Positions 1 to 8,967 are shown, counted from the first letter of the stretch. The stretch is 64,000 nucleotides of DNA from Acetobacter sacchari (GCF_017377715.1 NZ_JAFVMF010000007.1:159360-223359), one strand, 5' to 3'. A program made the numbers and translations. The notes: generated by a model from the sequence alone, not told the origin.

Positions 1-954
1 GAAGGTATGGCGCTGCTCGCCGAAAACGAACTGCACCCGGCGTTCCCGGAACAATACTTCCAGATTGTGCGCCAGCAGACCGCGCAGGAGCAGGAAGGGC
101 AGCTTCAGTCGCCGGGATATCTGTTTGATCGCGCCGTGGAAGCCGCGATCTCGCCTCCGCATGATCCGACCCTGCGACAGGCTACGCCGCAGACGATTAT
201 GGCGCTAAAACTTGATGACGTGCGTGCGTATTATAAAGCCGCGTGGCGTCCGGACCTGACGACCATCGTTGTCACCGGCGACGTGACGCCGGAGCAGGCG
301 CGCGAAGTCGTGGAGAAGACGTTCGGCGTCTGGACAGCGGAAGGGCCGAAGCCGAAGGTCGATCTGCCGACGCGCCCCGACAGCAAGACTTCCCGCGCCA
401 ACGTGCCGGACAAGAGCAATGTGCAGGATACGGTGATCCTGCCGGAGAGCCTGGGGCTTACCGCCGCGAACCCCGATCATTTCTTCCTGACGCTTGGGAA
501 CGAGGTTCTGGGCGGCGGGTTCTCGTCGCGCCTGTATCGTGATCTGCGCGTGAAAACCGGATATGTCTATTCGGTGAGCAGCAGTTTCGAATGGGGGCGC
601 ACGCGCGGCGCGTACTCTGTGTCCTATGGCGCCGACCCGGACAAGGTCGGCCCGGCCCGTGAGGCCGCGATGCGCGACATCAAGGCGATGCAGACGGCGC
701 CTGTGACGGACGATGAACTGGTTCTGGCGAAATCGGCGTTGCTGCGCAGCCTGCCTCTTGCGCGTGCCAGCCTCGGCGCTATCGCCGGGGAATATTTGCA
801 TCTGACGCAACTCGGTCTACCGCTGAACACGCCTGATATTGCCGCGCGTAAGTATTACGATGCGACCGCGGCGGACGTGCAGGCGGCGTTCAGGAAGTGG
901 GTGCGTCCGGCTGATCTGGCGGAGATTGTTAAGGGCCCCTCGCCGCATTGGTGA
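1..954 (+). CDS. M16 family metallopeptidase-like protein, C-terminal part (5' end outside window)
   Basis: The frame is open from base 1, so the gene starts upstream and only about the last 317 codons are visible. The segment AYYKAAWRPDLTTIVVTGDV followed by a helical stretch is typical of the pitrilysin M16 C-terminal fold. Later GGGFSSRLYRDLR with KTGYVYSV carries the conserved Arg and Tyr of this domain that help bind substrate. The zinc motif HxxEH belongs to the preceding N-terminal domain and is not in the window. I therefore cannot tell an active protease from an inactive partner subunit. Such proteins in Proteobacteria are often periplasmic and encoded as pairs. The gene stops just before an AT-rich islet. 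Confidence 0.85.
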   Translation, partial: EGMALLAENELHPAFPEQYFQIVRQQTAQEQEGQLQSPGYLFDRAVEAAISPPHDPTLRQATPQTIMALKLDDVRAYYKAAWRPDLTTIVVTGDVTPEQAREVVEKTFGVWTAEGPKPKVDLPTRPDSKTSRANVPDKSNVQDTVILPESLGLTAANPDHFFLTLGNEVLGGGFSSRLYRDLRVKTGYVYSVSSSFEWGRTRGAYSVSYGADPDKVGPAREAAMRDIKAMQTAPVTDDELVLAKSALLRSLPLARASLGAIAGEYLHLTQLGLPLNTPDIAARKYYDATAADVQAAFRKWVRPADLAEIVKGPSPHW

Positions 955-1029
955 GGAGGCTTAGTTTAGTGACGGTTTTCTTTATTAGTCAATAATGACA
1001 CCTTTAAAGGATCCTGAGATGGGTAGAAA

Positions 1030-1251
1030 ATGCAAAAGCCAACGGTAAAAAACCTGTACACAAACATGCCCAAAGATGAGGGAGAAATAATCTCTGTTTA
1101 TTTGTGGAAAGAGCACAGGGATTTGGTGATCAAGTTCAAAAAATCAGGAGAAAGCTACAATCCCGATGATGAATCGGATGAACAGTTACAGGTAGGTGTA
1201 GATATTATGAATGAGAGGGTGCAGGTGGGGTTGCGTATAATCGACTTTTAA
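1030..1251 (+). CDS. hypothetical protein, 73 aa, AT-rich
   Basis: A small acidic and basic mixed protein with no signal peptide or membrane segment and no family I recognise. It starts at ATG behind a weak GGGTAG-like ribosome site. Base composition is clearly more AT-rich than the flanking core genes, as is the second unknown gene at 2087. This suggests both belong to an acquired islet that also holds a degenerate insertion sequence. A role as an immunity or antitoxin-type protein is possible from size and context but nothing in the sequence proves it. Confidence 0.45.
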   Translation: MQKPTVKNLYTNMPKDEGEIISVYLWKEHRDLVIKFKKSGESYNPDDESDEQLQVGVDIMNERVQVGLRIIDF

Positions 1252-1389
1252 AAAAAACGGGCCGAGAAATTCGCGGTGATAGTAATGACCTTGGGGGCGA
1301 TATATATAAATATCTGTAGTGGGAGTTTTTTTTGGTAATTTTTTTGACATTTTAAGAGGATCGGATTGTTAAGATATTTGCTTTAGGCT

Positions 1390-1957
1390 CAGGATCCATT
1401 GATGTGGGCAGCAGGATGTGATTCAGGCTCCTTGAGGAAACTGAAGATGAGTGGCCTGTATTGGCTGACGGGCGAGCAGATGGATCCGCAGCGGCAGGCC
1501 GATCGCATCGACGACAGCGTGCAGCTTGGTTGTCAGCCCGCCGCGCGAACGACCGATGGCGGCAACTTCAGCCCTCCTTTTGCGCCCGTGGCATCGGCAT
1601 GAACCTTTGAGATGGTGCTGTCGATCAGGACATATTCGAACTCCGGCGTGTCGGCCAGGGCATGGAAAAGTCTTTCCCAGACACCCGCGTGTGACCAACG
1701 TCGAAAACGAGCGTGGACCGCACTCCATTTGCCGAACACGTCCGGCAGGTCACGCCAGCGCGCCGCATTGCTAGCCATCCACAAGATCGCGTCCACGAAC
1801 AGCCAATTGTTGGCGCCACTCCGCCCGGGCGTTCCGATCCGGTCGGGAAGATGGCCTTCGATCCGGATCCATTGCTCGTCCGTCAGTGTCCGTCTGCTCA
1901 AGGCCTGCCCTCCATCGAAAGCCTTAAATCAGAACTTCAGCTCCAAGGGAATCCCTG
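1390..1957 (-). mobile_element. IS5-family insertion element, internally deleted
   Basis: Imperfect inverted ends are visible. The left end near 1390 reads CAGGATCCATTGA, and the right end on the opposite strand near 1957 reads CAGGGATTCCCTTGG. Each is followed about 25-30 bases inward by a related GATTCAGGC or GATTTAAGGC. Between them lies an IS5-type transposase with frameshifted ORFs but no C-terminal third. The element spans only about 570 bp, whereas IS5 elements of the frameshift (IS427-like) group are usually about 800-900 bp. An internal deletion that kept both ends fits best. The exact boundaries and target duplication are not certain. Confidence 0.6.
1423..1901 (-). pseudogene. IS5-family transposase, two frames, truncated
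   Basis: The first frame (1901 to 1533) begins MSRRTLTDEQWIRIEGHLP and contains WMASNAARWRDLP and the first catalytic Asp in LIDSTISKVHAD. The product continues in the -1 frame (down to 1423) with GRSRGGLTTKLHAVVDAIG, which holds the second catalytic Asp. The switch point is a short A-run (GCAAAAGG), as expected for programmed -1 frameshifting in this IS group. The region that should carry the catalytic Glu is missing, because the frame ends in unrelated residues at 1423. The transposase should be inactive on its own, but the ends could still be moved in trans by a full-length relative. Confidence 0.75.
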
Positions 1958-2086
1958 AATGCAGACAGCACCTAACCCGCGATCATAAATTTTTTAGGGT
2001 AAGGCTTTTCGATACGTCTTATGTTGATGATTATGAAATGTTAGGTTTTTGCGGGCACGTTTCCTTCGGGGAAGGGATTTGACGAA

Positions 2087-2593
2087 ATGCTTGACGTTCA
2101 CGCACCTCTATGTGCGGTAAAAAAACGCCTCAAAGAAAAAAATATATCAGACGAAGTAAGCGTAATTGAAGATTTTGGAGGGAGGGTTTGTGCGGGTTCA
2201 GTTAGAAAACATTTCGATGAAATTGAAAACATTGAATATAACACAAAAAGCGTGGCGTTTGAGCCGATTCAGAGTGGGAATTTGAATTTTGCCATCATGT
2301 ATAAGGTGAAAAAGAGTCAAAATAAAACTGTTTCGACGATTATGGTGTCTTTGAATAGAGGGTTTGGAAAAATAAAGCTGGAAGAATTGTGTGCTTTTTT
2401 TCATTTAGATAACGGAGTTTTTCATCCGAACTTTTTATCTCGTTTTGCGGAAAGTATTTATGAGATCGACGGTGAAAATATGACCTTTACAATTTTTTTT
2501 GACCGAGAAAATTTTTCTGTTTCCAACATGTTTATACTTCAAAAACTACTGCCGAGTGTGGCAGGCACGGGCGATCGATCCGTCAGTATTTAA
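2087..2593 (+). CDS. hypothetical protein, 168 aa, AT-rich
   Basis: An unrecognised soluble protein of mixed alpha/beta character with no signal peptide, preceded by a good ribosome site (GGGGAAGGG, about 9 bases from ATG). It sits directly after the IS5 remnant and shares the low GC content of the 73-residue gene at 1030. It is flanked on the other side by ordinary GC-rich genes. Composition and context suggest horizontal acquisition. I see no catalytic motif and assign no function. Confidence 0.5.
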   Translation: MLDVHAPLCAVKKRLKEKNISDEVSVIEDFGGRVCAGSVRKHFDEIENIEYNTKSVAFEPIQSGNLNFAIMYKVKKSQNKTVSTIMVSLNRGFGKIKLEELCAFFHLDNGVFHPNFLSRFAESIYEIDGENMTFTIFFDRENFSVSNMFILQKLLPSVAGTGDRSVSI

Positions 2594-2838
2594 CCGCTGG
2601 AGACGCTGGTGATTTCAAGGGGATTGATGTTCGCCTGGTAGACCTTCTCTGGCGAGGTAGGAGGGGGTAGTTGCGATCAGGGCTGTGACAGTAACCAGAT
2701 CAGACTGTCGCTCGCAAACCGCAAAATCAAAGCCGTGTGGATTGCGATCACTAGAGAATTTGAGTTTATCTGACGACTGGGTAAGGTCGGCGTATCGTCT
2801 ACGCTGTCTAAACCGTTCGCTAAACAGGAGCGTTTGCT

Positions 2839-3780
2839 GTGCCAGTTTTTTCGCGGAAAACCACCAGCGCGTTGAAGACGTTTGACTGGCGGCGGTTGGT
2901 ATTGTCTCTGCCTGTCGGGATAACGTTATGTCTGGCTAACGGCGCACACGCGGCAGACAGTTTCCTGCCGCTGGCGGTCCCTGCGACGAACAAGACGATG
3001 CCCGGAAAGTTCGTATATGCACAGTTGACCACGCCTGACATTGCGCAGGCCGAGCACTTTTACGGGCAGCTTCTGGGGTGGACGTTCAAGGAATCGTCGG
3101 TTTCGGTCGGGCGTTACGTGCAGGCGACGGTGAACGGTAAAAGCGTTGCTGGACTGGTCGAGCGTCCCCTTGATGGGCGGCACACCCCGCTGTGGCTTCC
3201 CTTCATTTCGACTGCAAGCGTCGATCAGTTGGTTGTAACCGCGAAAACCTGGGGTGGATCGATCATGTTCTCTCCTCATGACATTCCCGGCATTGGTCGC
3301 GAAGCGATTATCTCCGACGCGCAGGGAGGGTTGTTCGCAGCCGTGCAATCCAGCAGCGGCGATCCGGAAGATTCTGACGCCCCCGCCGTTCAGGGGCAGT
3401 GGATATGGAATGCGTTGCTGACGCGCGCGCCCAGAGACGCCACCGGCTTCTATCAGAAGCTTTTTTCATACGAAGTTCGGACGCAGGATGAGTCGCAAGG
3501 TCCTCTGCGTTACATACTTTCCTCACAAGCCTCGACGCGCGCTACGGTGAACCCGCTGCCGCCTCGTCTGAGCGCGGATGCGCCAGCGCGCTGGATCAGC
3601 TTCATCAATGTCGACAATGTGGCTGAGAGTGCGAAAAAAGCTGCGGAGCTTGGCGGCAGTGTGATCAGTGAGCCGCATCTTGATCATAATAACAGCATGA
3701 TCGCCATTCTGGCCGATCCCGCAGGCGCTGTGTTCGGCGTTATGGAAGCCCAGGCCTCTGTCGACGGAGAAGCGAAATGA
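2839..3780 (+). CDS. exported two-domain VOC (glyoxalase/dioxygenase-fold) protein
   Basis: The start is a GTG. Residues 1-40 form a signal peptide: basic start, hydrophobic VLSLPVGITLCLA, then a probable AHA-A cleavage site. Two vicinal-oxygen-chelate repeats follow, at about residues 52-160 (FVYAQLTTPDIAQAEHFYGQ, LLGWTF) and about 185-305 (WNALLTRAPRDATGFYQKLF, ending LADPAGAVFGVME). Proteins with this layout are often called glyoxalase/bleomycin-resistance proteins, but a metal-binding set of residues is not obvious here. The export signal suggests a periplasmic role. The stop overlaps the start of the downstream lipoprotein gene (ATGA), so the two are translationally coupled and may work together. 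Substrate unknown. Confidence 0.75.
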   Translation: MPVFSRKTTSALKTFDWRRLVLSLPVGITLCLANGAHAADSFLPLAVPATNKTMPGKFVYAQLTTPDIAQAEHFYGQLLGWTFKESSVSVGRYVQATVNGKSVAGLVERPLDGRHTPLWLPFISTASVDQLVVTAKTWGGSIMFSPHDIPGIGREAIISDAQGGLFAAVQSSSGDPEDSDAPAVQGQWIWNALLTRAPRDATGFYQKLFSYEVRTQDESQGPLRYILSSQASTRATVNPLPPRLSADAPARWISFINVDNVAESAKKAAELGGSVISEPHLDHNNSMIAILADPAGAVFGVMEAQASVDGEAK

Positions 3781-4148
3781 GCGTGTTGACGAGTAGAAAG
3801 ATCAAATTGGTCGCCGCGCTCGGACTGGTTGGGATGCTCTCTGGATGCGTCGGGGTCGGTTACGATGATTTCGGTGGCGGATATTATGGCGGCGGCTGGG
3901 GAGGCGGCGGCTGGGGAGGCGGTTGGGGACCGGGCTACGGCGTCGGTCCATATCGGGGTGGCGGCCCTCGTGGGTTTGGTGGCCACCCCGGTGGTGGTGG
4001 TGGCCGAGGCGGGCCGGGCGGTGGGTTTGGCGGTGGCGGACATGGTGGCGGCCCCGGCGGGGGCGGGCATGGCGGTGGTCCGGGCGGTGGCGGTGGCCAC
4101 GGAGGCAGTCCAGGTGGTGGTGGACATGGCGGCGGCGGCAGGCGCTGA
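3777..4148 (+). CDS. glycine-rich putative lipoprotein
   Basis: The 123-residue product begins with a basic N-terminus and a hydrophobic stretch ending in the lipobox LSGC, with Cys24 as the likely lipidated residue. The rest is almost entirely glycine with Tyr, Trp, His, Pro and Arg in repeating GGGHGG-type units. There is no globular domain. Such low-complexity tails are usually flexible and surface exposed. The gene overlaps the exported VOC gene by four bases and is surely co-transcribed. Function is unknown. Because the coding DNA is GGC/GGT-rich, many long open frames appear on the other strands and should be ignored. Confidence 0.6.
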   Translation: MSVLTSRKIKLVAALGLVGMLSGCVGVGYDDFGGGYYGGGWGGGGWGGGWGPGYGVGPYRGGGPRGFGGHPGGGGGRGGPGGGFGGGGHGGGPGGGGHGGGPGGGGGHGGSPGGGGHGGGGRR

Positions 4149-4519
4149 CGCGCCACAGCGGGACGTTTGGTTTTAACCTACGTCTCGCTGCCAATTACGA
4201 ACTGCGTTAGATGTTTTCGGCTGCCTGCTGGCGGTCGTCGCTCAAAATGGTCGATCTCACCACGAGCATTTATTGCCAATCGTCGGTGACTCGCAAGTTG
4301 GCGATGCAGAGTGTCTGGAAGGTCTGGCTGAATGTGGAAAGGACGACCTGTCGCGCTGGCGCTGGCGCGAAGATCATGAGGAACCTGGCGGCTCCGATTT
4401 TGTAAAACGGTCTGCTTGGGCCAGCGGTGTCTGACATGCTTACTTCCGGCGAATATTCTCTCAGATCGAGATTGTTTTGAGTTCTTATGTTTCTGATGAT
4501 GCTTTTTAAAACATCGATA
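4149..4519. other. intergenic region, no convincing gene
   Basis: Between the glycine-rich lipoprotein and the convergent MFS gene. Short open frames exist on both strands but lack plausible ribosome sites, and their products look like shadow or random sequence. No strong terminator hairpin with a T-run was found. Confidence 0.5.
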
Positions 4520-5692
4520 TTAAACTGCGGCGCCATTCAGCAGGACACGCGGCAGCAGCATTCCCATGATAGCTACGACTGCCAGTAAGCCACCAACAAT
4601 TCCGAGGGAGAGCGAAAGGCTGGTCGCATGGGCGATAAATCCGAGAGCAGCGGGACCTGTCAGAATACCGGAGTAACCAAGTGTCGTTATTGCTGAAACA
4701 GCCAGATGTTTTGGCATATAGTTTTGGCGGCCAACGGCGGAATAAAGCACGGGCACAACGTTGGCGCATCCCGCGCCGACAAAGGCGTAACCCAATAACG
4801 TGGTTTGCCATGCGGGAACTGTCGCAACGAGCAACATTCCCGCCGCAGCGAACAGGCTGCCGCCAATGATTAGCAAGCGCCCGGACGCGCGACGTACAAG
4901 TCGATCGCCAAGCAGTCTCCCCGCAGTCATTGTGCAGGCAAAAGCAACGTAACCCAATCCTGTATAGCGCACATCAACTTGGCGCTCTGTCGCCAGAAAA
5001 ACAGCACTCCAATCGATAGCTGCGCCTTCGGTGAGGAAAACGACGAAGCACATGACGCCAATGGTGAGCACAACGCCATGCGGTAGCGCAAACGATGCCT
5101 CTTCTTCAGCATTGGTGTGCCCTGTCAGAAGTCCCGGCAGAGCCAGGATTCCACTCAGAAGCAATAAGGAAACGACGCAAAGCGAAGCATTTGTAGCGGA
5201 AAGTCCAAAACTCAACATGCCGCTGACCCCGATGGCTCCCAGCAGACCACCCACGCTGAACAGGCCGTGGAAGCCTGACATCATTGTTCGCTTGGATGCG
5301 CGCTCAACAATGACGGCCTGCACATTGACTACGCAATCGATGCAACCGACGCCGGCTCCGAATACGACCAAGGCAATAGCAAGAACTGGTATTGAGCCAG
5401 AAGACGCTAACGCGGGAAGAGCGCAACATATCGCCAAAGTCGCGCCAGCGATGATTCGTCGACAGCCGTAACGACCTACCACGCTACCAGCAACTGGCAT
5501 GGATATAATCGAACCGATTCCAAGGCACAGAAGTAATAGCCCGAGATGGGCGTCATTTAAGCCGCATCGAAATTTTACGTAGGGAATAATCGGCGCCCAC
5601 GCCGCTCCGGCAAAACCGGCGATAAGAAAGGCCAGACGTGTGGAGCGTCGCGCCAAATTCGAATTGGGTGCGGGGTTCGTCATTGGATTCAA
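4520..5692 (-). CDS. MFS transporter, YbjJ-like
   Basis: A 390-residue integral membrane protein with about twelve hydrophobic segments, a typical size for the major facilitator superfamily. The N-terminal part (FLIAGFAGAAWAPIIPYVK, GLNDAHLGLLLLCLG) and the loop VAGSVVGRYGCRRII between helices 2 and 3 resemble the DRxGRR-type MFS signature and the YbjJ branch. It would sit in the inner membrane and move a small solute using the proton gradient. The substrate cannot be read from the sequence. It stands alone, tail to tail with the lipoprotein gene and followed upstream by the ABC ATPase on the same strand. Confidence 0.8.
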   Translation of the reverse strand: MNPMTNPAPNSNLARRSTRLAFLIAGFAGAAWAPIIPYVKFRCGLNDAHLGLLLLCLGIGSIISMPVAGSVVGRYGCRRIIAGATLAICCALPALASSGSIPVLAIALVVFGAGVGCIDCVVNVQAVIVERASKRTMMSGFHGLFSVGGLLGAIGVSGMLSFGLSATNASLCVVSLLLLSGILALPGLLTGHTNAEEEASFALPHGVVLTIGVMCFVVFLTEGAAIDWSAVFLATERQVDVRYTGLGYVAFACTMTAGRLLGDRLVRRASGRLLIIGGSLFAAAGMLLVATVPAWQTTLLGYAFVGAGCANVVPVLYSAVGRQNYMPKHLAVSAITTLGYSGILTGPAALGFIAHATSLSLSLGIVGGLLAVVAIMGMLLPRVLLNGAAV

Positions 5693-5841
5693 AAATGGAA
5701 TTCCTTCATTGTGTGTTTTTCTGCGCAGTGTCGGGCGTATTGTGTTCGTGTAATTGAAGTTCGATTGGGTTAGCTGGGAAATCTGTGTACAAGAATTCGC
5801 TGCTAGTCTAAGACAATCTGCTCAGTCGGATAGAGCGGACC

Positions 5842-7224
5842 TCACCCGAAAGTATTCTCCGTCAGTAAAAATTCATTTCTTTCCTCATCAAAATCAAAAA
5901 GCTCCGCATATCGCGCCCATTGAACGATGGTTTGCAACGTCTGGGCGGCATATGCGGGGGACATGCTTTCCTGCAATTCGTCGCGAAACCGTGTGACGCT
6001 GACGGTATGGTTGGGGCGTTCGTCCAGAGCCGCGCAAATTGATTTCATCAAGGGCGCTTCGTTGAGGAAGGCGTGACGCAAGATCGCCTTGCGCTCGTCG
6101 GCGTCGCTTCCGGCGAAATGCTGGCCCTCCTGGGTCAGGAGAATGTCGCCATCCTCAAGCTCCGCAAGGCCGAGCAGTTGCAGCGTCTCGACCAGTGGGA
6201 AGAGGTCGTCCAGTTCCAGTTGCGCGCGTGACGCAAGAAGCGGCAGGTCGGCGTGGCCGCCTAGCGGAGGTGCAGCCAGAGCCTCAATCAACCCGAGCAT
6301 GCTACCGACCGTAACGGCAGGCAGGGGCATATGCGTTGGTCCTTGCGACGCGGGACGCGCTTCACTCAGGTCAGCTTCGGACACGACAGGCGTGCGGCGG
6401 GTCATCAAAGAGTAGATATGATCAACGAGTTCGCGGAACGTCGGGTCATCGCGGTTACGCGGGTGAGGAAGATCGATCAGCAATTCATGCTCGATCCGCC
6501 CCGGATTGGCGGCGAAAACAAGGATGCGATCACACATCAGCACCGCTTCTTCGATGCTGTGGGTGACAATCATCATTGCCTTGAGCGGCAGTTTGCGCTC
6601 GTCCCACAATTCCATCAGATCGGTGCGCAGATTTTCCGCCGTCAGCACGTCGAGCGCTGCAAACGGCTCGTCCATCACCAAAAGATCTGGGTGTCCCGCC
6701 AGAGCGCGGGCGAGGCCCGTGCGTTGCAGCATGTCGCCAGACAGTTCGCGTGGCCATGCGTTCTCGTTACCGGAAAGCCCCATCAGGTCGATGACCTCGC
6801 TTGTGCGGGCAGTCTTCTCGGCGCGGGGAAGGGCATGGGCTGCAAGCCCAAGCTCCACATTCTCCTGTACGGTCAGCCATGGAAACAGTGCGTAGGACTG
6901 AAAGACAATGCCGATGCCGGGCACAGGGCCGAGCAAAGGTTGATCGTGCCAGAAAACGCTTCCTGCTGTGGGGGCGACAAGCCCCGCCATGATCCGTAAC
7001 AGCGTGGATTTTCCGGAGCCCGACCTTCCCAGCAAGCCGACGACCTCTCCCGACCGGATGGTCATGCTGACGTCGTCAAGGACAAGGAAATCGGCGCTGG
7101 CGTCCTGATGGAAAGACTGCTTGACGCCCGTCACCCGGATCAACGTTTCTTCCCCGCGCTTGGAGGCGGCGGAGGATGTTTCGGGTGCGACGGAGAGGAG
7201 GGGGCGTTTCGGCGCGTTCGGCAT
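5842..7224 (-). CDS. ABC transporter ATP-binding protein (nitrate/sulfonate/taurine type) with C-terminal AAA-associated domain; altered signature motif
   Basis: I chose the ATG giving MPNAPKRP; the frame stays open to 7293, so the start is uncertain. Counting from there, the Walker A motif GRSGSGKS is at about 66-73, the Q-loop Gln at 109, Walker B LLVMDEP at 181-187, and the H-loop in IVTHS. The C-terminal 170 residues match the AAA-associated domain found in ATPases paired with fused permeases of the nitrate/sulfonate/bicarbonate group. The signature, normally LSGGM in this family, reads LSGDM (GGC changed to GAC). The same position in CFTR, Gly551 to Asp, impairs ATP-dependent gating. The cognate permease is not adjacent but lies 2.5 kb upstream, and no binding protein gene is nearby. 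Confidence 0.85.
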   Translation of the reverse strand: MPNAPKRPLLSVAPETSSAASKRGEETLIRVTGVKQSFHQDASADFLVLDDVSMTIRSGEVVGLLGRSGSGKSTLLRIMAGLVAPTAGSVFWHDQPLLGPVPGIGIVFQSYALFPWLTVQENVELGLAAHALPRAEKTARTSEVIDLMGLSGNENAWPRELSGDMLQRTGLARALAGHPDLLVMDEPFAALDVLTAENLRTDLMELWDERKLPLKAMMIVTHSIEEAVLMCDRILVFAANPGRIEHELLIDLPHPRNRDDPTFRELVDHIYSLMTRRTPVVSEADLSEARPASQGPTHMPLPAVTVGSMLGLIEALAAPPLGGHADLPLLASRAQLELDDLFPLVETLQLLGLAELEDGDILLTQEGQHFAGSDADERKAILRHAFLNEAPLMKSICAALDERPNHTVSVTRFRDELQESMSPAYAAQTLQTIVQWARYAELFDFDEERNEFLLTENTFG

Positions 7225-7575
7225 CGCTGGCTTCGTCCGGTCTCCACAGAAACGCCCCGCACTCCACGACGCCAGGGAGCGCGGGGAACACAAGAGCGTA
7301 AGCAGAACCTACTGCGTGACGCCCGATCAGGGAAGCTGCGTAACGACTACTTGCTGCATCCTTGTCGGAATTGCGTCCGAATGGCGCGTCCTCATACACG
7401 TTATGTCGTCCGACGACACGATGGCGTCCCGTTGCTGCGTCCGGCCGTCTTGGCTCACGCGCTGCCGCAGACCGGACGTGTCCTAATGAAGGTTGGGGTG
7501 AGAACAAGCTGGGTTTCCCTCGGGCGGGCGAACGCATACGATCCGGGTTCGATTTGAACCGGGGAGAAACGATCC
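7225..7575. other. divergent intergenic region between ABC ATPase and M20 peptidase
   Basis: Holds the upstream part of the ATPase frame (open to 7293) and the ribosome site GGGGAG just before the peptidase ATG. No recognisable riboswitch or RNA gene was found. Promoters for both divergent genes are expected here but I could not point to clear -35 and -10 pairs. Confidence 0.4.
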
Positions 7576-8967
7576 ATGCGGGTGCTTCCATTCGCGCTTA
7601 CGTTGGCTGTTCTGGCGCCTCAGGCGGCTCGAGCCGAAATTGCGCATCACCCACAGGCGGAGCAACAGTCGCTCGACCTCGCAAAGGCGTCGATAGCGCT
7701 GCGTTCAGTGTCCGGGCCTGGAAACCAGACGCCGCAGGTGGCCGAGCTTTATAAGAAAACTCTGATCGAAGGCGGATTTACGCCTGACGACGTCGTCATC
7801 ACGCCAGTGGATAACACGGCTTATCTGATCGCGCGCTGGCCGGGCTCCGACCCGGCCCTGAAACCGTTGGTCATTTCCGGGCATATGGACGTGGTCGAAG
7901 CGAAACCCTCGGACTGGAAACGCGACCCGTTCAAGCCGGTCGTGGAGAGCGGTTATCTGTTCGGGCGCGGCGCGACGGATATGAAGCTCGACGGCGCGCT
8001 GGCGATCTCGTCGGTGATCGAGTTGCGCCGCGAGGGGTATAAGCCGCGTCGCACGATCATTCTCGCATTTTCCGGGGATGAGGAAACGGCGATGAAGACC
8101 AGCGAGATGGTCGCCGATGCCCTTCGCAACGCCGATCTTGTGTTGAATATCGACGTCGGTTCAGGGGTTCTCGACGAGAAGACAGGCAAGCCGCAGTATT
8201 TCAGCTGGCAGGGTGCAGAGAAGACCTATGCGGATTTCCGTATGTCGGTCTCGAACCCCGGCGGCCATTCGTCGGAGCCTCGTGCTGATAACGCGATTGA
8301 TCGACTTGCGGCAGCCTTGCTGCGCATCCAGAAATACCAGTTCAAGCCGGAACTCAACGACTTGACGCGCAGCTATTTCGAAAATGCGGCGAAGCTGCGT
8401 CCCGGCGCCACTGGCGCGGCTATGCTCGCGTTCGCGAAGGACCCGGCTAATGCAAAAGCCATTGCGGCGCTAAGCGCTGATCCGGCTCTGATCGGCAAGA
8501 TCGGCACAACCTGCGTGGTGACGATGATCGACGGTGGCCATGCGCTAAACGCGCTGCCGCAACATGCCTCGGCAAACATTAACTGTCGAATTTTCCCCGG
8601 CCACGCGCGCGTTGCCATCATGCGCGAACTGGAGCAGGTCGCGGCGGATCCGCAAGTTCACTTCGAAGACGTGAGCGCGGGATCTGTCGAAACGGCGGCG
8701 TCGCCCATGCGTCCTGATTTTGTCGATGCGGTGACTACAGGTATTCAGAAAATTTACCCTGGAACACCGGTTTTCCCAAGCATGACTGCAGGAGCCAGCG
8801 ACAGCATGTGGTTTCGCAAGAACGGTGTGCCGAGCTATAGCGCCAGTCCCGTGTTCCTGAAGCCGTCAGAGGATTTCAGCCACGGCCTGAACGAACGGAC
8901 GCCAGTGGCGAGCATCGCTCCAGCGGTGGATTACTATCTGTCCGTAATCCCCGCGCTTTCGCATTAG
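7576..8967 (+). CDS. exported M20 family metallopeptidase
   Basis: The product has 463 residues. Residues 1-20 are a signal peptide (LPFALTLAVLAPQAARA), so the enzyme is periplasmic or secreted. Residues His103 and Asp105 in SGHMDVV, Asp135 in GRGATDMKLDG and Glu169/Glu170 in FSGDEET are the zinc ligands and catalytic acid of the M20/M25/M40 family. The dimerisation insert follows (VSNPGGHSSEPRADNAIDRL) and the C-terminal HGLNERTP supplies the last His. It likely cleaves peptides, dipeptides or acylated amino acids. The gene is inserted, in the opposite direction, between the permease and ATPase of an ABC transporter. Its stop codon TAG shares its G with a sequence that looks like an IS terminus. 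Confidence 0.88.
   Translation: MRVLPFALTLAVLAPQAARAEIAHHPQAEQQSLDLAKASIALRSVSGPGNQTPQVAELYKKTLIEGGFTPDDVVITPVDNTAYLIARWPGSDPALKPLVISGHMDVVEAKPSDWKRDPFKPVVESGYLFGRGATDMKLDGALAISSVIELRREGYKPRRTIILAFSGDEETAMKTSEMVADALRNADLVLNIDVGSGVLDEKTGKPQYFSWQGAEKTYADFRMSVSNPGGHSSEPRADNAIDRLAAALLRIQKYQFKPELNDLTRSYFENAAKLRPGATGAAMLAFAKDPANAKAIAALSADPALIGKIGTTCVVTMIDGGHALNALPQHASANINCRIFPGHARVAIMRELEQVAADPQVHFEDVSAGSVETAASPMRPDFVDAVTTGIQKIYPGTPVFPSMTAGASDSMWFRKNGVPSYSASPVFLKPSEDFSHGLNERTPVASIAPAVDYYLSVIPALSH

Noticed and set aside
3684..4194. Several long frames on other strands of the glycine-rich gene
   Set aside because: They come from the repetitive GGC/GGT DNA (poly-Pro, poly-Trp or poly-Ala readings). 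The chosen frame has a lipobox and overlaps the upstream gene.
7455..7575. Possible riboswitch upstream of the M20 peptidase
   Set aside because: Some G-rich segments looked like TPP-type pieces, but the conserved core could not be completed.
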